Positions 57,135 through 63,255 of a stretch of 64,000 bases of DNA are shown here, in pieces. The notes below the pieces were generated by a model. That model saw only the letters and a list, made by a program, of their open reading frames with translations, searched no databases and was not told where the DNA came from. Numbering within the stretch: the first letter of the stretch is position 1; every line of letters begins with the position of its first letter. The DNA comes from Flagellimonas abyssi (GTDB lineage: Bacteria; Bacteroidota; Bacteroidia; Flavobacteriales; Flavobacteriaceae), in assembly GCF_019457905.1 (NCBI RefSeq), contig NZ_JAHZSV010000001.1, positions 248,001-312,000 of the forward strand, written 5' to 3'. The position numbers were made by a program, and so were the translations under genes.

Positions 57135-57245
57135 TAATGGTTATATTGCGATGTAAGAAAATAAAACATGCAACTATACTGAACGAATATTATCAAAACC
57201 TAAGCATAGCCTTCCAATTTGGCGGCCTAATAGGGAGAAAGTTCA
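57135..57245. other. Possible primary (attI-like) site between recombinase and first cassette
   Basis: An AT-rich 111-base gap. It differs from the between-cassette spacers because it does not end in the conserved ACC or AAG before the first GTT core. Its role as the array's primary insertion site is an inference from its position only. Confidence 0.35.
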
Positions 57246-57254
57246 GTTACCTGC
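57246..57254 (+). repeat. 5' core of cassette 1 (GTTACCTGC)
   Basis: GTTACCTGC, whose exact reverse complement GCAGGTAAC occurs after the cassette gene at 58182-58190. The same core and its complement also bound cassette 4 (60704 and 61215). Confidence 0.7.
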
Positions 57255-57281
57255 AAGCTAAAAAAACATCGTGCTTAAATA

Positions 57282-58172
57282 ATGAACAGTCATAAAATCA
57301 ACAATATTTTAGAACATTTCGATTATCGACTGTTGGAAAACCCTGAATTTAAGGAAGATTCAGTTCGTGAAGAAATAGTTCTTCCAATAATCAAAGGTTT
57401 AGGGTATAGTGCAAATAAACCAAACCAAATTATTCGGAGTAGAAATTTAATCCATCCATTCGTTGCAATTGGCTCGCAGAAAAAGAAAATTTATATTATT
57501 CCAGACTATCTTTTTGAAGTCAATGACAAGCCAAGCTGGATTTTAGATGCAAAGTCACCTACGGAATCAATAATAAAATCTAAAAATGTTGAACAGGCAT
57601 ATTCTTACGCAATTCATCCTGAAATAAGAGCAAGATTTTTTTCGCTCTGTAATGGAAAAGAATTTGTCCTTTATAGTGTAGACAATTTTGAACCACTTAT
57701 GCATTTCCAAATGCAGGCAATACCATTATACTGGGAAAATCTTAAAGCTATTTTATCACCTAAAAATGTATTTTCAACAAATAGTCTTGAATACAAAAAA
57801 GATTTAGGATTACACCTTAAACGGCTTGGATTTGACAAAAATACGATTTTAATTTTCCCTCAAATACCAGTTACAAACATAACTCAACTTGACAATGATA
57901 TGTTCACTATCAATGTCGGCGGAGCTACTTTAAATGAAACAACTTATGTGGCAACGTTTGATTTTCATCTGGACGTTCTAAAACAACTGAAAGGAAAAAT
58001 TCCTGATGACGGATTTGAAATGTTATTGACTCGTAAAAAAGAAGGTCGTGTCGCTGTGCGATTTCCGGACAGAGCTTATATGGTGGATGTAGAATGTGAA
58101 ATCGGACAAAAATTGGAGGAAAATGATAAAGAAATTTTCTTGCCATTAAAATTAACACGAATAATAAACTGA
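57282..58172 (+). CDS. Stand-alone type I restriction HsdR N-terminal-like protein (cassette 1)
   Basis: A 296-residue protein resembling the N-terminal nuclease region of type I restriction subunits: EDSVREEIVLPIIKGLGY, then the PD-(D/E)xK-type core PDYLFEVNDKPSWILDAKSP with Asp and Lys positions. No helicase domain follows, so it cannot translocate DNA as HsdR does. The composition is clearly more A/T-rich than the chromosomal genes to its left. It occupies one cassette, starting 27 bases after the core and ending 9 bases before the 3' core. The function, possibly defence or DNA processing, is inferred only from the domain. Confidence 0.8.
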   Translation: MNSHKINNILEHFDYRLLENPEFKEDSVREEIVLPIIKGLGYSANKPNQIIRSRNLIHPFVAIGSQKKKIYIIPDYLFEVNDKPSWILDAKSPTESIIKSKNVEQAYSYAIHPEIRARFFSLCNGKEFVLYSVDNFEPLMHFQMQAIPLYWENLKAILSPKNVFSTNSLEYKKDLGLHLKRLGFDKNTILIFPQIPVTNITQLDNDMFTINVGGATLNETTYVATFDFHLDVLKQLKGKIPDDGFEMLLTRKKEGRVAVRFPDRAYMVDVECEIGQKLEENDKEIFLPLKLTRIIN

Positions 58173-58181
58173 AAAAAGCCA

Positions 58182-58316
58182 GCAGGTAACAATGTATATA
58201 AAAAATAGGCGAAATAGTAATGAAATCAAGGCTTTTGGCTCGTTTGAAACTTTGTGCTCAACCGAAAGTTTAGAGCTTCGAAATCGCCTACTTTCCATAT
58301 ACTAACCGTTGTGCGT
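58182..58316. repeat. Recombination-like structured site 1
   Basis: Begins GCAGGTAAC (58182-58190) and ends at the next 5' core GTTGTGCGT (58308-58316). Inside, TAGGCGA (58206-58212) is complementary to TCGCCTA (58284-58290), AAACTTT (58247-58253) to AAAGTTT (58265-58271), and TATA next to AACAATG faces TATACTAACC before the next GTT. The whole can fold into one long imperfect hairpin. The sequence is highly similar to site 4 at 61215-61350. Confidence 0.75.
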
Positions 58317-58333
58317 AATTTAAAATTAGTACT

Positions 58334-58873
58334 CTGAAGCAAACATTTGAATATAAATCAAGATGGATTTGGTACTTCTTTTGGAGTTGGCTCCTCTTAG
58401 GAATAGTTTTAATTTACTGGCTGTTTATTGAAAAGTCTGAAATTTTAATTGCATTAAAAAATCTGGACTTGCCACAAATACTCAAATATGGAATTCTTAC
58501 ATATTTTTTAGTTCTAATCATCAACGAATTACTTTGGTTCTTATTTGGTAAGTATGAGATAATTATTGACCGAAAGAATATATCGACAAGAAAAGGATAT
58601 GGACTTTACAAGTTGAAAAAGAATTACAAAATTTCAGAAATTGCTAACCTCAAAATTCTTCACAATGTCAAAAGTGACCCCTATATCAGACTGAATATTT
58701 TTTGGAGTCTATATGCACCTCACAAGGAGGTTATTGGATTTGAATACAACGGAAAGGAAAGAAAAATAGGAATGGGAGCTAAGGATTTTGACGCAAATGG
58801 AATTAAAAGTAAAATTGAGGAAAATAAAAACTACGCACAACAAAGAACTGAGTTAAAAAACAAGTTCTTTTAG
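58334..58873 (+). CDS. Membrane protein of unknown function (cassette 2), start uncertain
   Basis: The frame is open from 58319 and lacks ATG, GTG or TTG in the first part; CTG at 58334 is a possible start and ATT at 58325 another. Two membrane helices are visible (YFFWSWLLLGIVLIYWLFI and LKYGILTYFLVLIINELLWFLF), followed by a PH-like domain (YEIIIDRKNISTRKGYGLYKL). The original end is changed: native reading would continue through the site to CAA CAA TGG CTA TAA, but an IS110 element inserted there supplies the present stop at 58873. Function unknown. Confidence 0.6.
   Translation: MKQTFEYKSRWIWYFFWSWLLLGIVLIYWLFIEKSEILIALKNLDLPQILKYGILTYFLVLIINELLWFLFGKYEIIIDRKNISTRKGYGLYKLKKNYKISEIANLKILHNVKSDPYIRLNIFWSLYAPHKEVIGFEYNGKERKIGMGAKDFDANGIKSKIEENKNYAQQRTELKNKFF
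58833..58841 (+). repeat. 3' core of cassette 2, left half of site 2
   Basis: ACGCACAAC is the exact reverse complement of the cassette 2 5' core GTTGTGCGT (58308-58316). The rest of the site lies on the far side of the IS110 element at 60045. Confidence 0.7.
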
Positions 58874-59833
58874 TTTAATTTCGAAACATAGTTTTCATCA
58901 TAGGGCAGCCCAGATTTTGCAATGGCAAATGCCTGCTTCAACAGTTTGTTCGATACCGCTATCAATGCCAGTTTCTTGCTTTTTCCCTTGGCCGTTGCGT
59001 TCATAGATTTCCAGGCACGCTTTGTTGTGCTTGCAGGCGGAAAAAGCGCATAGGAACAATAGATTTCTCAATTTTCTGTTACCGACCTTACTTATCCTGC
59101 TCTTTCCCCTTACGCTGCTGCCCGAACGTCTGGTCGTGGGAGTTATTCCCGCGTAATTGCACAACTGTCCCGCATTCTCGAACTTGGTAAAGCCATCCGT
59201 CAATATGATCAGCAAGGCCACCGTTTTGTCCCCAAGTCCCGGTATGCTCTTCAAGTTCGTCAGCTGCCTTTGCTGCGTTTTCTTGACCAATGCTAGCAAT
59301 CTCGACTGAAGGGCCTCCAGCTCCCTGTCCAGGCTTTTCAATGTTCGCACCAAGGATGAATGGACTGCCCTTGAGGGTATGCCCAGGACCTTTTCACCGT
59401 GCAGCTTGTTCTTTACCTGTGTCCGCTGTTTGAGATAGATGTCCATCAGGGCCAACAATTGGAGACTCTCCGCTTGGTCCTCGCCCTTGCCGTCGTACAG
59501 GGGAACAGCGTTGACCTTGGCATACTCCGCTATGGCCTTGGCATCGCTCTTGTCCGTCTTGACCTTGGAAAGCTTCATCTGCACAAAACGTTTTACGGAC
59601 AAAGGGTTCACAACCGATACGGCCATGCCCTGGTCATAAAGGAACTGGGCCAATAGATAATGGTAATAACCAGTGGCTTCCATTACCACTAGACTGTTGG
59701 GGTTTAAACTCCTGAAATAATCCCTGAACCCCTTCAAGGTGTTCGGGTACTGATGGTGAACACCCTCATGGTGGAACACATCAAATACATCCTTGCTGAT
59801 GTCCACTCCGTGGATTTCTTTATCTTTATTCAT
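58870..59833 (-). pseudogene. IS110-family transposase, frameshifted near the C-terminus
   Basis: Starts at the ATG at 59833 (MNKDKEIHGVDISKDVFDV). DEDD RuvC-like acids are visible: D in GVDISKD, E in VMEATGYYH, and D residues in VKTDKSDAKAIAEYA. The conserved IS116/110/902 C-terminal domain is present (SIPGLGDKTVALL, GITPTTRRSGSSVRGK with the catalytic Ser). Near 58995 the frame changes: past IYER the present frame runs on to a TAG at 58898-58900, whereas the typical KGKSKKLALIAVSNKLLKQAF...LPYDENYVSKL ending is in another frame and stops at 58870. The frameshift probably disables it. Confidence 0.85.
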
Positions 59834-59858
59834 AGGAAAATGTTTTGGAAAGGACGCT

Positions 59859-59998
59859 CCACTTAAGCTTCAACAACTTGAAATCGAGATCTAGGTCTCA
59901 CAGAACTGAACGAATTCTTGAGTGGAAAAGAGAGGGGGTCATCAATGTTGACGGAATCGATACTTCCTATGGCTATATTGACCTTGTTCCTCTCTTTT
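59859..59998 (-). ncRNA. Candidate bridge RNA of the IS110 element
   Basis: On the strand of the transposase and upstream of it, two adjoining large stem-loops. The first has a 10-bp perfect stem AAAAGAGAGG / CCTCTCTTTT (59926-59935 with 59989-59998) around a loop of about 50 bases; the second has arms CCACTTAAG / CTTGAGTGG (59859-59867 with 59917-59925, one mismatch). Two internal loops in the transposase-upstream end is the layout described for IS110 bridge RNAs, which pair with target and donor DNA. Assignment is by position and shape, not by a model search. Confidence 0.5.
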
Positions 59999-60044
59999 GT
60001 TCTTTCTGATTTATGACTATAATTTAATCAGAATCAAACTTAAG

Positions 60045-60169
60045 ATGGCTATAAGTAATTGCTTGTTCTCGCCTACTTCTGAAAATCCTAGCGGATTTTC
60101 AGTTTGGTGTGTACTTGCAAAGTTAATCGCTAAACCACGCAACTACTCATAGCCGAGACCGTTGTAAGC
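60045..60169. repeat. Right half of site 2, ending at the cassette 3 5' core
   Basis: Begins ATGGCTATAAG and ends with the core GTTGTAAGC (60161-60169). GGCTAT near the start is complementary to ATAGCC (60149-60154), matching the outer arms of the other sites. TCGCCTACTT, shared with sites 1 and 4, and a perfect 8-bp hairpin GAAAATCC / GGATTTTC (60081-60100) lie inside. Confidence 0.65.
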
Positions 60170-60209
60170 TATTTGAGAAAACGCAAAAAAATAAAGCTAC
60201 TAATCTAAG

Positions 60210-60674
60210 ATGAGACTAAACGAATACTTAGCGGACCGACTAAAAGAGGTTTTTACAGAAGGCAAATGGGTTATTGGCACAAATTTCAAAGACCAAATAA
60301 TTGACCTTGATTGGAAACAAGCAACTCGAAAAATAGATGACTTCAACACTATTGCCGATTTGACTTTTCACATTGATTACTATATAGCCGGGGTGGCAAA
60401 CGTTCTTAAAGGCGGAACACTTGATATTCGAGATAAATATAGTTTTGATTACCAACCAATAAAGTCTGAACAAGATTGGAAAAATTTAGTGAATAAGTTC
60501 TGCCTTGACTCGGAAGAATTTATTGAACTTGTGGAAAAGATGACTGACGAAAAAATATTATCGGACTTTGTAGATAAACAATATGGAACTTATTACAGGA
60601 ATATTGATGCTATGATTGAACATACTTATTATCATCTTGGACAAATAATACTAATTAAAAAACGGATTAAATAA
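60210..60674 (+). CDS. DinB/DUF1572-like protein (cassette 3)
   Basis: A 154-residue helical protein with the expected histidine positions of the DinB superfamily: FHIDYYIAGV near residue 53 and EHTYYHLGQIILIKKR at the C-terminus. The DEKILSDFVD region is typical of the family's third helix. It occupies cassette 3, starting 41 bases after the core and ending 5 bases before the 3' core GCTTACAAC. Substrate unknown. Confidence 0.78.
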   Translation: MRLNEYLADRLKEVFTEGKWVIGTNFKDQIIDLDWKQATRKIDDFNTIADLTFHIDYYIAGVANVLKGGTLDIRDKYSFDYQPIKSEQDWKNLVNKFCLDSEEFIELVEKMTDEKILSDFVDKQYGTYYRNIDAMIEHTYYHLGQIILIKKRIK

Positions 60675-60679
60675 AAACT

Positions 60680-60712
60680 GCTTACAACAATGGGTATAAA
60701 ACCGTTACCTGC
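60680..60712. repeat. Minimal site 3 (33 bp)
   Basis: GCTTACAAC (60680-60688), exact reverse complement of the cassette 3 5' core GTTGTAAGC at 60161, is followed by only 15 bases (AATGGGTATAAAACC) and then the next core GTTACCTGC (60704-60712). It has the end motifs of the longer sites, AATG..TATA and ACC before GTT, but no long hairpin. Confidence 0.7.
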
Positions 60713-60731
60713 AAGCAAAAGAAACTGAAGA

Positions 60732-61241
60732 TTGAAATTAAGAACAGCATCAATACAAGACCTAGATTTGGTCCAATATTGGGACACGAAACAGCACGTG
60801 ATTGACTGTGACCCTGATGACGATTGGGATTGGGAAAAAGAACTTAACCAAAATCCTGAATGGAGGGAACAATTGATAGCCGAAGTAAACGGAGAATCAA
60901 TTGGATTTATACAAATAATTGACCCTCTATTGGAGGAAACTCATTATTGGGGAGAAGTTGAACCGAACAAAAGAGCTATTGATATTTGGATTGGAGAAGA
61001 ACATAATCTGAATAAGGGATACGGCACAAAAATGATGAATCTCGCTATTGAGAAATGTTTTGAAAACGAATTGGTGGATGGAATTTTAATTGACCCGCTT
61101 AAATCCAATACTAAAGCTCAAAGATTTTACGAAAGACTAGGATTTGAATTTGTTGAAGAAAGGGACTTTGATGGTACAACATGTATCGTATATGAATTAA
61201 AAAGAATAAAGCCAGCAGGTAACAATGTATACAAAAAATAG
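60732..61241 (+). CDS. GNAT family N-acetyltransferase (cassette 4)
   Basis: A 169-residue acetyltransferase resembling aminoglycoside 6'-type or ribosomal-protein N-acetyltransferases: MKLRTASIQDLDLVQYW at the N-terminus, the acetyl-CoA pyrophosphate loop GEEHNLNKGYGTKMMNLA, and the C-terminal NTKAQRFYERLGFEFVEER. The start is a TTG. The gene reads through the cassette's 3' core: the last nine residues (PAGNNVYKK) and the stop are encoded by the recombination-like site. The real target of acetylation cannot be told; resistance is possible but unproven. Confidence 0.85.
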   Translation: MKLRTASIQDLDLVQYWDTKQHVIDCDPDDDWDWEKELNQNPEWREQLIAEVNGESIGFIQIIDPLLEETHYWGEVEPNKRAIDIWIGEEHNLNKGYGTKMMNLAIEKCFENELVDGILIDPLKSNTKAQRFYERLGFEFVEERDFDGTTCIVYELKRIKPAGNNVYKK

Positions 61242-61350
61242 GCGAAACAGTGATAAAATCAAGAATATAGGCTCGTATCAAACCTTTTGTTCATACGAAA
61301 GTTTGGTGCTTCGAAATCGCCTACTTTTCATATACTAAACCGTTGTCCAT
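61215..61350. repeat. Recombination-like structured site 4
   Basis: Starts GCAGGTAAC (61215-61223), the exact complement of the cassette 4 5' core at 60704, and ends with the core GTTGTCCAT (61342-61350). Internal arms AGGCGA and TCGCCT, TCGTAT and ATACGA, and GTATAC next to AACAATG with TATACTAAACC can form a long hairpin. It is the near twin of site 1. Confidence 0.75.
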
Positions 61351-61368
61351 AACATAGAAATCAACAGA

Positions 61369-62541
61369 ATGTATAAAAATATCATTGCAGTACTACTTTT
61401 GTTATTAGGTATTAATCAGGTAAAATCACAAGATGTTGGACAAATTGTCATCGGCACAAAATATTCGCTTAGGTCTAATATCTTGCAAGAAGACAGGGAA
61501 TATTGGATTAGTCTTCCTGATTCATATAATAATAAAGAATCATCCTATAAGAGATATCCGGTGCTTATTGTACTTGATGGAAATTTGCACTTTAAGCCCA
61601 TAGCAGGAATGGTAAACTACATGAGTTCTGATGTATATAGAAGCTGGAAAATTCCAGAGATGATTGTGGTTGCTATTCAAAATGTAGATAGAAGAAGAGA
61701 CTACACACCAGACAAGGTCATTACAGTTAGAGAGAATAATACAGGCGGTGGAGATAGTTTTCTCAGCTTTTTGGAAGATGAACTTTTGCCTGAGTTAGAT
61801 CAAAAGTTTAGAACTGCCCCCTATCGAATACTTTTTGGACATTCTTTAGGTGGATTACTAGCTGCCCATACCTACATGAAAGAAGAGACTCTTTTCAATG
61901 CGTTCATTGCGGTTGACCCAAGTTTTGGAACATGGGACGAAGAAACCATGGATAAAAAATTAGATGCCGTAACCGAGCAGTCATTTGAAAGATTCATCTA
62001 CATAGCCACTGCCAATTGGGGCAAAAGGAATATCAGAAATCGTGACCGCCATGTTAGGTTATACGAGGCATTGAATAGTAAATGTGAAGGTAAGTTTCCT
62101 GCAAAATTGGAATACTTTGAAAATGAAACCCACGGTTCTGTTCCTCCAATAGCTTTTTATAATGGAATTTCAAGCATTTTTGAAGACTATGGGATTTCCT
62201 ATCGAGATGTGGAAAGCAAAGAACAACTAACTCAACATTTCAAGTCTCTTTCTCAGCGACTATCTTGGAATTTTAGTCCACCAGAATCTCTTGTTAACCG
62301 AATAGGTTATAGAATGTTACGGAGTAGAGACGAAAATGAAAAATCTAAAGCACTGGCCTTCTTTATCTTAAATACAGAAAACTTCCCCAATTCATTTAAT
62401 GCTTTTGATAGTTTAGGAGAAACTTATGAATCTCTCGGAGATAACAAAAAAGCAATCGAAAATTATAAAAAGTCACTTGAGCTAAATCCTAATAATGAAC
62501 ATGCCAAAATGAAGATACAAAGCTTAGGCAATAACCAATAA
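61369..62541 (+). CDS. Secreted alpha/beta-hydrolase with C-terminal TPR (cassette 5)
   Basis: A 390-residue protein with a signal peptide (NIIAVLLLLLGINQVKSQ). The esterase fold of the IroE/esterase-D type is shown by EYWISLPDSYN near residue 45, nucleophile Ser in ILFGHSLGGLLAAH near residue 161, and catalytic His in FENETHGSVPP near residue 250. A tetratricopeptide repeat follows (AFDSLGETYESLGDNKKAIENYKKSLELNPNN), an unusual combination that may mediate protein contact. The gene fills cassette 5. Confidence 0.85.
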   Translation: MYKNIIAVLLLLLGINQVKSQDVGQIVIGTKYSLRSNILQEDREYWISLPDSYNNKESSYKRYPVLIVLDGNLHFKPIAGMVNYMSSDVYRSWKIPEMIVVAIQNVDRRRDYTPDKVITVRENNTGGGDSFLSFLEDELLPELDQKFRTAPYRILFGHSLGGLLAAHTYMKEETLFNAFIAVDPSFGTWDEETMDKKLDAVTEQSFERFIYIATANWGKRNIRNRDRHVRLYEALNSKCEGKFPAKLEYFENETHGSVPPIAFYNGISSIFEDYGISYRDVESKEQLTQHFKSLSQRLSWNFSPPESLVNRIGYRMLRSRDENEKSKALAFFILNTENFPNSFNAFDSLGETYESLGDNKKAIENYKKSLELNPNNEHAKMKIQSLGNNQ

Positions 62542-62546
62542 ACACG

Positions 62547-62680
62547 ATTGGCAACAATGTATGAAAAGTAATCGTCAAGATGGTATGAATTAGTGGTCTT
62601 TAGTACTAACAAACATTCTTGTAATTTGAAAAGATACTATCAACTAATCGGCTACTATACTTATACTAAAGGTTATATGC
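62547..62680. repeat. Recombination-like site 5, last recognised core
   Basis: ATTGGCAAC (62547-62555) matches the complement of the cassette 5 5' core GTTGTCCAT in 7 of 9 positions, and is followed by AATGTAT as in the other sites. The site ends TATACTAAAG and then GTTATATGC (62672-62680). No complement of this last core was found in the rest of the window, so it is either the end of the array or the start of a cassette longer than what is visible. Confidence 0.6.
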
Positions 62681-62693
62681 AATGCGAACAAGC

Positions 62694-63071
62694 CTAGGAG
62701 CAGTCATCACAGACACCGGTCAGAACACAATTTGCATTTTGAACTTCATAGCCATTGGGAACTGAATACTCTACCGGAACTTGCAGGCATTCAATCGTAT
62801 CACATGACAGACACCTAAAATGAAAATGATGCTGAAAAACTTCTGATGGATCATCACACTTTTTGCAGATTGCAAAATATTGTTTTCCATCTTCTGCTAC
62901 AATTTTGTGGACTATATCATCCTCACAAAATCTATTCAGCACTCTATAAATTGTAGCTCTATTAATTTCAATATCCAACTGCCGTTCAATAGCATCTTGA
63001 CTTAATGCTTTTTTTGAACCTGAAAGCAAATCTAGTATCGCTTCTTTTGAAGGTGTATTTCTTCGATTCAT
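62694..63071 (-). CDS. Fur family transcriptional repressor
   Basis: A 125-residue metal-dependent repressor. The winged helix is visible (SKEAILDLLSGSKKALSQDAIER, then NRATIYRVLNRFCE). The metal site region has HHFHFRCLSCD, an additional CxxC in CKKCDD and the C-terminal CDDCS structural zinc pair. It is more Zur/PerR-like than a true Fur, but the metal cannot be told. It is divergent from the thioredoxin-reductase-like gene, with two matching palindromes between. Confidence 0.9.
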   Translation of the reverse strand: MNRRNTPSKEAILDLLSGSKKALSQDAIERQLDIEINRATIYRVLNRFCEDDIVHKIVAEDGKQYFAICKKCDDPSEVFQHHFHFRCLSCDTIECLQVPVEYSVPNGYEVQNANCVLTGVCDDCS

Positions 63072-63074
63072 ATT

Positions 63075-63097
63075 TTATTGCGAATATGTTGCAATAA
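63075..63097. promoter_or_regulatory. Fur-type operator copy 1
   Basis: TTATTGC-GAATATGTT-GCAATAA, 7-bp perfect arms around a 9-base centre; the minus-strand reading contains ACATATTCGC, the same core found in copy 2. It overlaps the TTG -33 element of the plus-strand promoter and lies just upstream of the Fur gene. Confidence 0.6.
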
Positions 63098-63118
63098 TAC
63101 GAAAAGATAGTATATTTG
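63089..63118 (+). promoter_or_regulatory. Promoter of the thioredoxin-reductase-like gene
   Basis: TTG at 63089-63091, a 19-base spacer and TATATTTG at 63111-63118 match the Bacteroidota -33/-7 consensus TTG-N19-TAnnTTTG. It is overlapped by operator copy 1 and followed by copy 2 near the transcription start. Confidence 0.5.
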
Positions 63119-63128
63119 ACCACATTTA

Positions 63129-63151
63129 CTATTGCGACATATTCGCGTTAG
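63129..63151. promoter_or_regulatory. Fur-type operator copy 2
   Basis: A 23-base imperfect palindrome with TATTGCGACATATTCGCG at its core; read against the reverse of copy 1 the two share TTGC-R-ACATATTCGC. It lies just past the expected transcription start of the plus-strand gene, a repression position. Confidence 0.55.
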
Positions 63152-63255
63152 CAAAATAAATGATAGGAAGAAAAATAATCAGGCTATTTGGGGGAAGGAT
63201 GTTAGTAATTGCCCTACCTATACCATTATCTCTCATTGGTCAATACAATAACAAA

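Larger units (their letters stand above)
58843..60044 (-). mobile_element. IS110-family insertion sequence
   Basis: About 1.2 kb, bounded by comparing the interrupted site with intact ones: ACAACA on the left (58837-58842) and ATGGCTATAAG on the right (60045 on) join to recreate the conserved ACAACAATGGCTATAA. Boundaries are accurate to a few bases. The element carries a transposase on the minus strand and, upstream of it, a structured non-coding end. No terminal inverted repeats are obvious, as usual for IS110. Confidence 0.8.

Noticed and set aside
57246-62680. Classical IntI-type integron
   Set aside because: The cores do not follow GTTRRRY, and the recombinase is a Bacteroidota tyrosine recombinase read in the same direction as the cassettes, without a recognisable IntI-specific insert. 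Only the organisational logic is integron-like.
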